A stretch of DNA of 33,870 nucleotides from Flavobacteriaceae bacterium (GCA_947378465.1 CANCJZ010000006.1:1-33870); one strand, 5' to 3'; positions 24,444 to 33,632 are shown, numbered from the stretch's first letter. The notes: generated by a model not told the origin, from the sequence alone. Numbers and translations are program-made.

Positions 24444-25132
24444 TCTAATGACGCTTCAAATGCTTCAGGGGAAATGCCGTTAACCACCGAGTATTCCCCT
24501 ATTTTTGTGCGTCTCAAAGCAGTCAAGTGGCCTCCTGATTGCAAGGCTACTCCAAAATCATACGCCAAAGAACGAATATAAGTTCCTTTGCTACAACTTA
24601 CTCTAAAATCAATCTCAGGCAATTCAATTCGGGTAATTTCAAACTCGTATATGGTGGTTTTGCGCGATTCAATAACAACTTCGGTTCCTTCTCTTGCGTG
24701 TTCGTACAAACGGATACCGTCTTTTTTGATTGCGGAAAACACAGGAGGTTTTTGATCGATTTCTCCTAAGAATTGTAGTGTAGTGGCTTGAATTAATGCC
24801 GCGGTGATGTGCGCTGTTGGGAAAGTAGCATCTACTTCGGTTTCCAAATCGTATGAGGGAGTAGTAGCGCCAACAGTTATTGTGCCTGTGTATTCTTTAG
24901 CTTGCGCTTGAATCTCGGTAATTTTTTTGGTAAATTTTCCGGTGCAAATAATCAACAGTCCTGTAGCCAATGGATCTAAAGTGCCTGCATGTCCAATTTT
25001 GAACTTCTTAGGCAAATCGTATTTGCGTTTAAGGATGTATTTTAGCTTGTTTACTGCTTGAAATGACGACCATTTTAAAGGTTTATCTATCAGCAGAATC
25101 TCACCGTTTAGGAAGTCTTCAGCAGTTTTCAA
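24440..25132 (-). CDS. truB: tRNA pseudouridine(55) synthase
   Basis: Makes pseudouridine at position 55 in the T-loop of tRNAs. The 230-residue protein has the TruB motifs: GEILLIDKPLKWSSFQAVNKLK at the N-terminus, GHAGTLDPLATGLL with catalytic D53, KEYTGTITVGATTPSYDLETEVD, KPPVFSAIKKDGIRLYEHARE and CSKGTYIRSLAYDFG. It is shorter than the roughly 310-residue enterobacterial enzyme and lacks a C-terminal PUA-like domain. It is the last gene of the ftsX-DUF3098-uppP-truB cluster, 6 bases after uppP. Confidence 0.97.
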   Translation of the reverse strand: MKTAEDFLNGEILLIDKPLKWSSFQAVNKLKYILKRKYDLPKKFKIGHAGTLDPLATGLLIICTGKFTKKITEIQAQAKEYTGTITVGATTPSYDLETEVDATFPTAHITAALIQATTLQFLGEIDQKPPVFSAIKKDGIRLYEHAREGTEVVIESRKTTIYEFEITRIELPEIDFRVSCSKGTYIRSLAYDFGVALQSGGHLTALRRTKIGEYSVVNGISPEAFEASLD

Positions 25133-25138
25133 AAGCGT

Positions 25139-25948
25139 CTATTTGTTGATGGTGAAATAAATTAATAAGGCGGTACCGGCAACGATACGATAGTATCCCC
25201 AAGGTTTGAATCCGTATTTTTTGATGATTCCAATAAACAATTTAATGGCTAATATGGCCACAACAAAGGCAATGACATTTCCTAAAAGGAAGAACTTCAT
25301 ATTGTCTTTGGACTGTAATAACAATTCATATCCTTTTAGTTGCGATACTTCAAAGGTTTTTAAGAACAACGAATAAACGGTTACCGCTAACATGGTTGGT
25401 ACGGCTAGGAAAAAAGAAAATTCCGCTGCGGTGTCACGCGTTAATCCTTGTTGCATTCCTCCAATGATAGAAGCAGCAGAACGACTTGTTCCAGGCATCA
25501 TGGCTAAACATTGCCAAAATCCAATGGTCACCGCTTTTTTAATAGTGATGTTTTCTTCGTTAGCAATTACAGGGTTTTTGAATACGTTGTCAATAAAGAG
25601 CAATACAAATCCTCCAACGATTAATACAATAGCAATGGGAATAGGGTTGCCTAAGATGGCGTCAATTTTGTCGTCAAACAATTTTCCTAAAATTAAGGCT
25701 GGCATCACAGCACAAGCCAACTTTACATAGAAATTGATTTTAGTAAAGTCGAAAAACTTTTTCCAATACAAAACAACTACCGCCAAGATGGCTCCAAACT
25801 GAATGGATACTTGAAATAGTTTTACAAATTCATCTTCTTGAATTCCAAAGAACGAACTGGTAAATATCATATGGGCCGTAGAAGAAACCGGTAAGTATTC
25901 TGTCAATCCTTCTACAATAGCAATGATGATAGCTTGAATAGTATCCAT
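25139..25948 (-). CDS. uppP: Undecaprenyl-diphosphatase
   Basis: Dephosphorylates undecaprenyl pyrophosphate so the lipid carrier can be reused for peptidoglycan and other envelope polymers. The 269-residue membrane protein (BacA/UppP family) has E13-x-x-x-E17 in IVEGLTEYLPVSSTAHM and the second active-site motif PGTSRSAASI with R155. About eight hydrophobic helices are visible. Its start overlaps the stop of the DUF3098 gene by one base, and truB follows after 6 bases, so this is one transcription unit. Confidence 0.96.
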   Translation of the reverse strand: MDTIQAIIIAIVEGLTEYLPVSSTAHMIFTSSFFGIQEDEFVKLFQVSIQFGAILAVVVLYWKKFFDFTKINFYVKLACAVMPALILGKLFDDKIDAILGNPIPIAIVLIVGGFVLLFIDNVFKNPVIANEENITIKKAVTIGFWQCLAMMPGTSRSAASIIGGMQQGLTRDTAAEFSFFLAVPTMLAVTVYSLFLKTFEVSQLKGYELLLQSKDNMKFFLLGNVIAFVVAILAIKLFIGIIKKYGFKPWGYYRIVAGTALLIYFTINK

Positions 25949-26193
25949 TATTTTTTTGTTGGATTTTTAAAGATAGAGTAAATAGTGATTCCAAATCCAA
26001 TCAACACCATAGTTGGAGCCAAACGAATTCTTCTGAAGCTAAACAATTCTGCTTCGTTAAATACTTTTGCATTATCACTACCTCCTCCAGTCATTAGGAT
26101 AAAGCCCAAAGCTATTACCCCTATACCGATAAATAGTATTTTATAATTTTCACTTTCAAAAAGAAAGCCTTTTTTGTTTTCGTTATTTTTCAT
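25948..26193 (-). CDS. DUF3098 small membrane protein
   Basis: An 81-residue protein with a short charged N-terminus (FLFESENYKILFIGIGVIALGFILMTGGG), two membrane helices (about 18-36 and 61-76) and a lysine-rich end. It fits the DUF3098 family, which I know mainly from Bacteroidota, located between ftsX and uppP. The function is not known; the conserved place suggests an envelope or division-linked role. It overlaps uppP by one base and starts 15 bases after the ftsX stop. Confidence 0.85.
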   Translation of the reverse strand: MKNNENKKGFLFESENYKILFIGIGVIALGFILMTGGGSDNAKVFNEAELFSFRRIRLAPTMVLIGFGITIYSIFKNPTKK

Positions 26194-26208
26194 GAGTTGA
26201 AGCTGTAT

Positions 26209-27087
26209 TTAGTATAAGTCGTCTGTTCGTAAATTTAAAAAACGTTGTGTTGCAAAATAGGTGCTGATTCCAGTGATGATTACTCCTAGAACCAAAACCC
26301 CTGTCAATACTAAAATGGTTAAAAGTTGATCTTTAAAGATGTCTATTGTTGGAAAATTTGTTTGAATATAAATCAATACTCCTGTTAATGCAATCACCGC
26401 TAGAACAGAACCTATTACTCCTAATACAATGCCTCTAATGATAAAAGGGCGACGGATAAATGCCTTAGTAGCACCCACCATCTGCATGGTTTTGATGATA
26501 AATCGATTGGCATAAATAGACAAACGCAAAGAACTGTTGATTAATAAAAACGAAATAAGTGCAAATACTCCGCTAAAAATCAAAATCCACATACTGATCT
26601 TTTTTACATTGTCGTTGACTAAGGTGATCAATTGTTTGTCGTACACAATATCACCCACCATAGTGTTTTTGCGCAATTGACGCTCTGCTTTTGAAAACCC
26701 AGGATTGGTTACATAGTCGGCTTTCAAATGGATATCAAATGAATTTTGTAAAGGATTAACTCCAAGGAATTGCATAAAATCTTCTCCAAATACCTTTTTG
26801 TGTTCGCGAGCTGCCGCTTCTTTGGATACATATTTAAAGTCTTTGGCAAACGGAGCCAATTTAAGTTCTCCTTCAAACGCTTTCAGTATGCTGTCGTTCG
26901 CTTCGTTTTTAAAGAAAACGGTCATTACGATGTCTTCTTTGAAGTTGTCGGATAATCGTTTCGAATTTATCACAAACAACCCCAATAACCCTAGTAAAAA
27001 CAATACTAGGAATACGCTCAATACTACCGAAAAATAGGAGGTAATTACCCTGCGTTTTTGAAACTTATCAAAATTAGAAGATGCCAT
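26209..27087 (-). CDS. ftsX: Cell division protein FtsX
   Basis: Permease-like partner of the ATPase FtsE; in many bacteria the complex controls peptidoglycan hydrolases at the septum. The 292-residue protein has the FtsX topology. The N-terminal cytoplasmic segment is followed by one helix (about 17-40), an extracytoplasmic domain (about 42-170, EDIVMTVFFKNEANDSI, SFDIHLKADY), and three C-terminal helices (about 168-190, 222-247, 262-285). The MVGATKAFIRRPFIIRGIVLGVIGS loop between helices is typical. ftsE is not adjacent. First gene of the ftsX-DUF3098-uppP-truB cluster. Confidence 0.93.
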   Translation of the reverse strand: MASSNFDKFQKRRVITSYFSVVLSVFLVLFLLGLLGLFVINSKRLSDNFKEDIVMTVFFKNEANDSILKAFEGELKLAPFAKDFKYVSKEAAAREHKKVFGEDFMQFLGVNPLQNSFDIHLKADYVTNPGFSKAERQLRKNTMVGDIVYDKQLITLVNDNVKKISMWILIFSGVFALISFLLINSSLRLSIYANRFIIKTMQMVGATKAFIRRPFIIRGIVLGVIGSVLAVIALTGVLIYIQTNFPTIDIFKDQLLTILVLTGVLVLGVIITGISTYFATQRFLNLRTDDLY

Positions 27088-27153
27088 AAATTGTTATTTA
27101 AGCCGTAAAAATAAAAAAGAAATTTGGTTCTTACAGAATATAACGTTTAAAGT

Positions 27154-27183
27154 TTTGACTTTATTACAATAAACGTATTTTTG
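27154..27183 (+). promoter_or_regulatory. Promoter of the WG/MORN repeat-protein operon
   Basis: TTTG at 27154-27157 is followed after 18 bases by TATTTTTG at 27176-27183, an exact TAnnTTTG -7 element, 34 bases before the ATG. The spacing fits a Bacteroidota housekeeping promoter. Confidence 0.65.
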
Positions 27184-27217
27184 ATGCATCATTTTTTCCC
27201 ATCCTTATTATTTCTTT

Positions 27218-28996
27218 ATGATGAAATACAAAATAGCTTTATTTATTATAGTCTTTTCAGGGGTTAACCTTTTTGCTCAACAGTTGGCTATTCCCTATCG
27301 AGACGGTAATAAATGGGGAATATCTGATGTTGAGGGCAATCTGATCTTGCCTGCGCTTTATGATTCGGTTACTTTTGATACTCATGATAGCTACAATCAA
27401 GAGATTTTGTTTACTGAATTAAATGGGAAAAAAGGACTTATAGTTAAAGGGGTTGAAGTATTCAAACCCGAATATCTTTCCATTGTCTTTAAGCAAAATA
27501 TATACATTGCAACCAAGGATGTCAATAATCAATATGAATTGCATATAGCGGATCAAACGGGTAAAGAGATTTTAGACCACAGCTTTGTATTGCTCACCAG
27601 TCTTAAAGAACATTCTTTTTATAGTAAAGTTCAAACAGAGAAGGGGAGTGAGCGTTCCAAAGTGAATTATTTAGTAACGCTTTCATTAATCAATCGCGAC
27701 AACAAAAAAAGCGTGTTGGTTTGGGATGTACAGCAAAACAAAATCACGCAATGGCTCTTTAAAGATTATTATTCTATTTCTGATCCAAGTTATTATGATC
27801 ATTCGGAACTGCAGTATCGATATAAAATAAAAGCAGATAGTCCGCTACAAGAACAAATATTTGACATTAAAGACGGACAATTTGTTGTAATTCATCTCTT
27901 AAATAAAGAACAATTATCTGAAATTCTTATTCCAAAAGAAGAAATTTCAGGATACAGTGGAGGCAGTGGATCAGGAAATGGATCAGGATCTGGCAAAGGT
28001 GTGGGGAAACGAAGCAGCAATCGTTCCGAGGATTATTCAGAAAGAATTGGTTTGAACTCCGATTATGATATGATAGTGGAAAGTCCTGCCATCAAAGGCG
28101 TTCCCGATTCAGATACAAGTTTGGTTGCTCCCAATGAAGTTCCTGTAAAAGAAAAGCCCAAAGAATATATTTCTAAAACGGTAGAATACAGTTTGCTCAA
28201 TTCTAAAATCATCTTTGAAACTGCTTTAAGAAATAACCCGAAAATCAAAGGAGCTACCGAAGTGCCTTTAAAAGGGAAAATCAGTGATTTGAAACTCAAC
28301 AAAATTGGCTATACCGAAGTAAAATCCACCAAAGCAGATACCATTTTTTATTATAAAAACTTTATTACCTACAGAAACGGATCCAAATACGGCGTATTGA
28401 TTGGGGATGATAGTTCCAGAGCACGTGAGTTTGACACTTTAATCGTTAAGCAATATACTTCTCATTTGGAGTTCAGAGGGAAATTATCTTTTTTAGTTGG
28501 AAATAGAGACAAGAAAACTAAAAAAATGAAATGGAGTATTATGGACAGCGATTTGGAAATGAAATTCCCTTTTGATTACGACCAAATCATTGACAACAAC
28601 CCTTATGGTGGCGAAGATCTCAACCAATGGACGGCCATAGTCGATGGGAAATACGGCATCATCAATCCTAATGGGACCGTACTTCTTGCTCCTGAATACG
28701 ATGAGATTGTTTCCAAGAAAAACAATTTTGGAAGTAATATTTTCCTTCAATTAAAAAAAGGAAATCTTTATGGCGTTTATATTAGAGAGCGAGACAAAAA
28801 AATAGAAATCTATCCTGCGCTTTATCCGTATCCAATTGATAAAATCTACTTTAATTATCCTTTTCAAAAAGACGGTTTCTCGGAATTGACTAACGAACAA
28901 AAACAACAATCCATTATGCTTTTTTCTTTAATCAATGAAAAAGGAAAACCTATGGGGTATGCAAACAAAAACGGAACTTTTTATTTTAAAAATTAG
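27218..28996 (+). CDS. Exported WG-repeat protein
   Basis: A 592-residue protein with signal peptide MMKYKIALFIIVFSGVNLFAQ; the start could equally be the second Met, 3 bases later. WG-type repeats are visible at both ends: NKWGISDVEGNLILPALYDSV (about 31-51), a degenerate SKYGVLIGDDSSRAREFDTL (about 388), and GKYGIINPNGTVLLAPEYDEI (about 483). A low-complexity Gly/Ser segment (YSGGSGSGNGSGSGKGVGK, about 248-266) probably acts as a linker between two repeat domains. WG repeats are thought to form beta-propeller-like or beta-sheet binding modules; no enzyme motif is seen. The next gene starts 3 bases after the stop, so both are one operon. Function unknown. Confidence 0.8.
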   Translation: MMKYKIALFIIVFSGVNLFAQQLAIPYRDGNKWGISDVEGNLILPALYDSVTFDTHDSYNQEILFTELNGKKGLIVKGVEVFKPEYLSIVFKQNIYIATKDVNNQYELHIADQTGKEILDHSFVLLTSLKEHSFYSKVQTEKGSERSKVNYLVTLSLINRDNKKSVLVWDVQQNKITQWLFKDYYSISDPSYYDHSELQYRYKIKADSPLQEQIFDIKDGQFVVIHLLNKEQLSEILIPKEEISGYSGGSGSGNGSGSGKGVGKRSSNRSEDYSERIGLNSDYDMIVESPAIKGVPDSDTSLVAPNEVPVKEKPKEYISKTVEYSLLNSKIIFETALRNNPKIKGATEVPLKGKISDLKLNKIGYTEVKSTKADTIFYYKNFITYRNGSKYGVLIGDDSSRAREFDTLIVKQYTSHLEFRGKLSFLVGNRDKKTKKMKWSIMDSDLEMKFPFDYDQIIDNNPYGGEDLNQWTAIVDGKYGIINPNGTVLLAPEYDEIVSKKNNFGSNIFLQLKKGNLYGVYIRERDKKIEIYPALYPYPIDKIYFNYPFQKDGFSELTNEQKQQSIMLFSLINEKGKPMGYANKNGTFYFKN

Positions 28997-28999
28997 GCT

Positions 29000-30475
29000 A
29001 TGAAAAAATTATCTCTTTATTGCTTCCTTTTTTTTGTGCCTTTTTTGAATGCTCAAGTAAACAACTTTAATCCTTTTGAACTTCACAGTGATCGATCGGA
29101 CATAGAAAAGTTTTTTAATTTTGAATTAGAGTTTCTTCCAGGTGAAATCAGTCCAAGTAATAACCTTGTGGATGAAGAATATGGGACTACCTACAAGGCG
29201 CCACTCAATGGTAGTTGTCAAACCTATGTACGAATCAAAAATAAGGTCTTGCGTTCAGAGTCCAGCTTTAAAAACGGACTTTTGGACGGGACAAAGTACA
29301 TCTACCACAAAGAAGGTAACGTGTTTCAAGAAATTCCTTTTGTAAAAGGCAAGATGAATGGAGTGTATAAGATTTATGATTACAATGGAAATTTGATTTT
29401 AGAGACCACTTATAAGAACAATGTCAAACACGGAGTCCGTCGATGTTATTACAAATCCAATAGAGAAGGCGATTATATCGAAGGCAATTACACCAATGGC
29501 GTATTGGATCCTACCGTAAAAATCATCAACCGCTATTCAACTAGCATCTTTCCAAATGATTTGAGTAGAGGAATAGTGAAGGTTTATCAAAACGAACAAT
29601 TGCGGGAAGAAATTCCCATTTACAAATATAATGGAATCCACGGGAAAGCCATTGAATATGGAAGTAATGGCTTGAAATTACAAACTCAAGATTATTATTA
29701 TGGTATAGTTCACGGGGTGTACGAACGTTATAATGGCAAAGGAGAATTGCTTTACAGCTGTCGGTATAAGTTTGGGAAACCTATTGGGGAGCATAAAATC
29801 CTTAGTGATAACGGGCAGCTTTTGATAGAAAATTATTATGACGAAGAAGGCAACAAAATCGGCACTTGGAAGAAATATGATAGGATGGGGAAATTGACGG
29901 AAGAGTCTTCCTATGCGAACGATAGTTTGGAGGGTGCTTCAAAGACCTATTACAAAGATAAACTTAGCGTTCTTTCCATTTATAAAAATGGATTGATTAC
30001 CTCAAAGAAGAATTTTTCCAGCAAATCCGATCAAGTTCTAGCAGAGTATTTTTATAAAAATGGAATCAGTACTTATGTGAATGAATTCAATGAAGCAGGC
30101 CTACTTTTAAGTAAGTTTGTTTATGATGCCCAAGGGGTTGTTCAAAGTAAAATATACTATGATAAAAATGGTAAGCAACTCTGTGAGAATTTTTATAAAA
30201 ATGGAAGCCAACGTAAAGGAATTCACAAAGAATATACAACCGATGAAAATGGCGATATGTTCCTAAGCAGAGTTTCAGAATACGACAATAATGGGCAACA
30301 AATTTATACCATCTCGTATGCTCCAAATGGGGATTGGGTCGAGACGCATTTTAAAAATTACCAATGGCACGGTCCTCGAATCTCTTATGATAAAGTAAAG
30401 GACAAAAAAACAATTGTCTATTATTTTAATAACAAAATAGTAACCGAAGAAGAATTCAATTCGCTTTCTAAGTAG
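29000..30475 (+). CDS. Exported MORN-like (YwqK-type) repeat protein
   Basis: A 491-residue protein with signal peptide MKKLSLYCFLFFVPFLNAQ. From about residue 85 it consists largely of MORN-2-like units of 20-25 residues with the pattern G-x-Y-x-x-Y-x-x-x-G-x-L: NGVYKIYDYNGNLILETTYKNNVKHGV, HGVYERYNGKGELLYSCRYKFGKPIGE, IGTWKKYDRMGKLTEESSYANDSLEGA. These are often annotated as YwqK-family antitoxin, but nothing here supports a toxin-antitoxin function, and the signal peptide argues against it. It follows the WG-repeat gene by 3 bases, so the two repeat proteins probably act together in the periplasm or at the outer membrane. Function unknown. Confidence 0.8.
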   Translation: MKKLSLYCFLFFVPFLNAQVNNFNPFELHSDRSDIEKFFNFELEFLPGEISPSNNLVDEEYGTTYKAPLNGSCQTYVRIKNKVLRSESSFKNGLLDGTKYIYHKEGNVFQEIPFVKGKMNGVYKIYDYNGNLILETTYKNNVKHGVRRCYYKSNREGDYIEGNYTNGVLDPTVKIINRYSTSIFPNDLSRGIVKVYQNEQLREEIPIYKYNGIHGKAIEYGSNGLKLQTQDYYYGIVHGVYERYNGKGELLYSCRYKFGKPIGEHKILSDNGQLLIENYYDEEGNKIGTWKKYDRMGKLTEESSYANDSLEGASKTYYKDKLSVLSIYKNGLITSKKNFSSKSDQVLAEYFYKNGISTYVNEFNEAGLLLSKFVYDAQGVVQSKIYYDKNGKQLCENFYKNGSQRKGIHKEYTTDENGDMFLSRVSEYDNNGQQIYTISYAPNGDWVETHFKNYQWHGPRISYDKVKDKKTIVYYFNNKIVTEEEFNSLSK

Positions 30476-30481
30476 TTTCCT

Positions 30482-30512
30482 TTTGACATTAAGGACAATA
30501 AATGTAAATTTG
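30482..30512 (+). promoter_or_regulatory. leuS promoter with consensus -33 and -7 boxes
   Basis: TTTG (30482-30485) and TAAATTTG (30505-30512) are separated by exactly 19 bases, matching the Bacteroidota sigma-ABfr-type consensus. It lies in the intergenic space about 105 bases before the leuS ATG. That leaves a long leader of about 100 bases; I see no T-box or clear leader ORF in it. Confidence 0.75.
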
Positions 30513-30618
30513 CCGCTCAAATCAGCAACTGGAATCCCTATTTATCGCGCCTTTGCTTATGTTTAGGTTTTTTATAAAATAAGATTCTCATTTGCCAACA
30601 ACGGACAACAATAGAACA

Positions 30619-33453
30619 ATGAAATACTTTCACGAACAAATCGAAGCCAAATGGCAACAATACTGGGCAGATAATCAAACCTTTGCTGCCAGCAATCAAT
30701 CCGACAAACCAAAGTACTATGTGCTAGATATGTTTCCTTATCCTTCGGGAGCAGGACTTCACGTAGGACATCCTCTCGGATATATTGCCTCTGATATTGT
30801 TGCTCGATACAAACGTCACAAAGGTTTCAATGTGTTGCATCCGCAAGGATATGATTCGTTTGGTTTGCCAGCAGAACAATATGCAATTCAAACCGGTCAA
30901 CATCCTGACACTACTACCAAAGAAAACATTGCACGTTACCGTCAACAATTGGATAGAATAGGTTTTTCTTTTGATTGGAGCAGAGAAGTACGCACTTCCA
31001 ATGCCGATTATTACAAACATACCCAATGGATTTTTATCCAATTGTTCAATTCTTGGTACAATATCAATACGGATCAAGCGGAAGATATAGCTACTTTGAT
31101 AGCGTTATTTGAAAACGAAGGTAACGCTACCGTGAACGCAGTTTGCGATGAGGCAATTGCCCCTTTTACTGCTGCGCAATGGAACGCTTTTTCTTCTGAA
31201 GAACAACAAAAAATACTCCTTCAATACCGATTGACTTATTTGGCAGAAACAGAAGTTAACTGGTGCCCTGCGCTAGGAACCGTTTTGGCCAATGACGAAA
31301 TCATCAACGGGGTGTCTGAACGTGGAGGACATCCAGTAATCCGCAAAAAAATGACCCAATGGTCCATGCGTATTTCAGCTTATGCAGAACGTTTGTTGCA
31401 AGGTTTGGACACTATTGATTGGAGCGAATCCATCAAAGAATCACAACGCAACTGGATTGGAAAATCAGTGGGAGCAGCAGTTGATTTCAAACTTAAAGAA
31501 GTTGATGCTACGATTTCTGTTTTCACCACTCGCCCGGATACTATCTTTGGAGTTACCTTTATTACTTTGGCACCGGAACACGAATTGGTGGCTCAAATTA
31601 CTACTCCTGCGCAAAAAGCAGCTGTGGAGGCCTATGTGGAAGCAACTGCAAAACGATCGGAACGCGAACGTATGGCCGATGTAAAAACCATTTCAGGGGT
31701 ATTTACTGGGGCTTTTGCCGAACATCCTTTTACTAAAGAAGCCATACCGGTATGGATTGGCGATTATGTATTGGCGGGTTATGGTACAGGCGCCGTAATG
31801 GCCGTTCCTTGTGGCGACGAAAGAGATTTTGCTTTTGCAAACTTCTTCAAAGGTCAAGAAGGAATGCCTGCAATTAAAAATATCTTCAATCAAGACATCT
31901 CTGAAGCGGCTTATGGAGAAAAAGGAGGATTTGAATTGGTAAATTCGGATTTCCTGAACGGTCTTGGCTATAAAGAAGCAACTAAAAAGATCATTGAAGC
32001 TTTAGAAAATATTGGTCAAGGAAAAGGAAAAACCAACTATCGCTTGCGTGATGCCGTATTTTCTCGCCAACGTTACTGGGGTGAGCCATTTCCTGTATAC
32101 TATGTAAATGGTTTGCCACAAATGATTGAGCCCAAACATTTGCCTATCGTACTTCCTGAAGTGGAGAAGTATTTGCCTACTGAAGACGGACAACCGCCTT
32201 TAGGAAATGCGACTACCTGGGCTTGGGATACTGCAAGCGGTACTGTAGTAAGCAACCAATTAATTAATCACACTACCGTTTTTCCATTAGAATTAAATAC
32301 AATGCCCGGTTGGGCAGGAAGTTCGTGGTATTGGATGCGTTATATGGACGCATATAATACTGACGAGTTTGCGGCTGCCGATGCCTTAAAATATTGGGAA
32401 AATGTAGACCTGTATATAGGAGGAAGCGAACACGCTACCGGCCACCTTTTATACGCGCGTTTTTGGAACAAATTCCTTAAAGACCGCGGTTATGCTCCTA
32501 CCGAAGAGCCCTTTAAAAAGCTTATCAATCAAGGAATGATTTTGGGAATGAGTGCTTTTGTTTACCGTAGTGAAGACTCAAGTAAACTTTATTCTAAAGG
32601 GATGATTGCCGATAATGCAGTGCAACCTATCCACGTTGACTTGGCGGTAATCAATGATATAACTAACGAACTGGATATCGAAGCCTTCAAAAACCATCCG
32701 TTGTATTCCGATTATAAAAATGCTGAGTTCATTTTGGAAAACGGCAAATATATAGTAGGTCGTGAAGTCGAAAAGATGTCCAAATCCAAATACAATGTAG
32801 TGAACCCGGATGATATTTGTAGCCAATACGGTGCAGATACCTTGCGTTTGTACGAGATGTTCCTTGGGCCGTTAGAACAAGCAAAACCATGGAATACTGC
32901 AGGAATCACAGGAGTTTCTGGATTCTTAAAAAAACTATGGCGCCTGTACTTTGACGACAATGGCAGTACCGTTACTAACGAGGAGCCAACAGCAGAGATG
33001 TACAAAAGCCTTCACAAAACCATCAAAAAAGTAACCGAAGATATCGAGAACTTCTCTTTCAATACCTCGGTGTCTCAGTTTATGATTTGCGTGAACGAAT
33101 TGGCCCAACTCAAATGCCACCACCGTGCTATCTTAGAACCTTTAGCATTAGTGCTATCGCCTTATGCACCACATATCGCGGAAGAACTTTGGAGCCAATT
33201 AGGACATTCAGGGTCTATTGCAACGGTACAGTTCCCAATATTTGAAGCGAAATATTTAGTAGAAAGCGAAAAAGAATACCCTGTATCTTTTAACGGAAAA
33301 ATGCGCTTTACCATCAAACTTCCGCTCGATCTAACTGCTCCCGAAATCGAAGCAATTGTTATGGCAGACGAACGTACACAAGCCCAATTGCAAGGCCGAA
33401 CTCCTAACAAAGTAATCATTGTTCCAGGGAAAATCATCAATCTTGTGGGGTAG
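30619..33453 (+). CDS. leuS: Leucyl-tRNA synthetase
   Basis: Charges tRNA-Leu. The ATG at 30619 gives 944 residues; the ORF-track start is a TTG nine codons earlier and less likely. Class I motifs are clear: HVGH at 48-51 in FPYPSGAGLHVGHPLGY, and KMSKS at about 719-723. The CP1 editing domain is present (TTRPDTIFGVTFITLAPEH and GTGAVMAVPCGDERDFAFA), as is the catalytic GSSWYWMRYMDAYN region. Two insertions lengthen the protein. One, after FNSWYN (about 146-210), contains EDIATLIALFENEGNATVNAVC. The other, before KMSKS, contains VYRSEDSSKLYSKGMI and NELDIEAFKNHPLYSDYKNA. I believe these are normal for Bacteroidota LeuRS, but could not check an alignment. Confidence 0.97.
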   Translation: MKYFHEQIEAKWQQYWADNQTFAASNQSDKPKYYVLDMFPYPSGAGLHVGHPLGYIASDIVARYKRHKGFNVLHPQGYDSFGLPAEQYAIQTGQHPDTTTKENIARYRQQLDRIGFSFDWSREVRTSNADYYKHTQWIFIQLFNSWYNINTDQAEDIATLIALFENEGNATVNAVCDEAIAPFTAAQWNAFSSEEQQKILLQYRLTYLAETEVNWCPALGTVLANDEIINGVSERGGHPVIRKKMTQWSMRISAYAERLLQGLDTIDWSESIKESQRNWIGKSVGAAVDFKLKEVDATISVFTTRPDTIFGVTFITLAPEHELVAQITTPAQKAAVEAYVEATAKRSERERMADVKTISGVFTGAFAEHPFTKEAIPVWIGDYVLAGYGTGAVMAVPCGDERDFAFANFFKGQEGMPAIKNIFNQDISEAAYGEKGGFELVNSDFLNGLGYKEATKKIIEALENIGQGKGKTNYRLRDAVFSRQRYWGEPFPVYYVNGLPQMIEPKHLPIVLPEVEKYLPTEDGQPPLGNATTWAWDTASGTVVSNQLINHTTVFPLELNTMPGWAGSSWYWMRYMDAYNTDEFAAADALKYWENVDLYIGGSEHATGHLLYARFWNKFLKDRGYAPTEEPFKKLINQGMILGMSAFVYRSEDSSKLYSKGMIADNAVQPIHVDLAVINDITNELDIEAFKNHPLYSDYKNAEFILENGKYIVGREVEKMSKSKYNVVNPDDICSQYGADTLRLYEMFLGPLEQAKPWNTAGITGVSGFLKKLWRLYFDDNGSTVTNEEPTAEMYKSLHKTIKKVTEDIENFSFNTSVSQFMICVNELAQLKCHHRAILEPLALVLSPYAPHIAEELWSQLGHSGSIATVQFPIFEAKYLVESEKEYPVSFNGKMRFTIKLPLDLTAPEIEAIVMADERTQAQLQGRTPNKVIIVPGKIINLVG

Positions 33454-33512
33454 GTTGTTTAGGTTGTAGGTTTAATTTAGGTTGTAGGTTGTAGGTTGTA
33501 GGTTCTGTGCGT
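33452..33512. repeat. GTTGTAG/TAGGTTG heptamer repeat tract
   Basis: Starting at the leuS stop codon, TAGGTTG-type heptamers are repeated (GTTGTAGGTTGTAGGTTGTAGGTT), ending in GTTGTAGGTTCTGTGCGT. The last 18 bases match 245-262 (GTTGTAGGTTCTACGCGT) except for two positions, showing that the two spacers share a repeat family. No terminator is visible for leuS here. Confidence 0.75.
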
Positions 33513-33521
33513 CTTCCACGA

Positions 33522-33576
33522 TTGGAATTTGGAATTTGAGATTTGGAATTTGGAATTTAGAATTTGAGATTTGAAA
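33522..33576. repeat. GGAATTTG octamer repeat tract
   Basis: A short tandem tract of TTGGAATT/TTGAGATT octamers (ATTGGAATTTGGAATTTGAG and onward). It is part of the gene-free 417-base end of the window, which otherwise holds only other repeats and a hairpin-rich element. Confidence 0.7.
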
Positions 33577-33632
33577 CACTAACAGTCTCGACAATATACA
33601 AACTACAATATACAAAATAACGATAACTATAT

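Noticed and set aside
29000-30475. YwqK-type antitoxin of a toxin-antitoxin pair
   Set aside because: The protein has a signal peptide, is 491 residues long and its operon partner is a WG-repeat protein, not a toxin. The repeat type alone does not support the label.
30519-30618. T-box or attenuator in the leuS leader
   Set aside because: No T-box sequence, terminator hairpin or leucine-rich leader peptide could be found.
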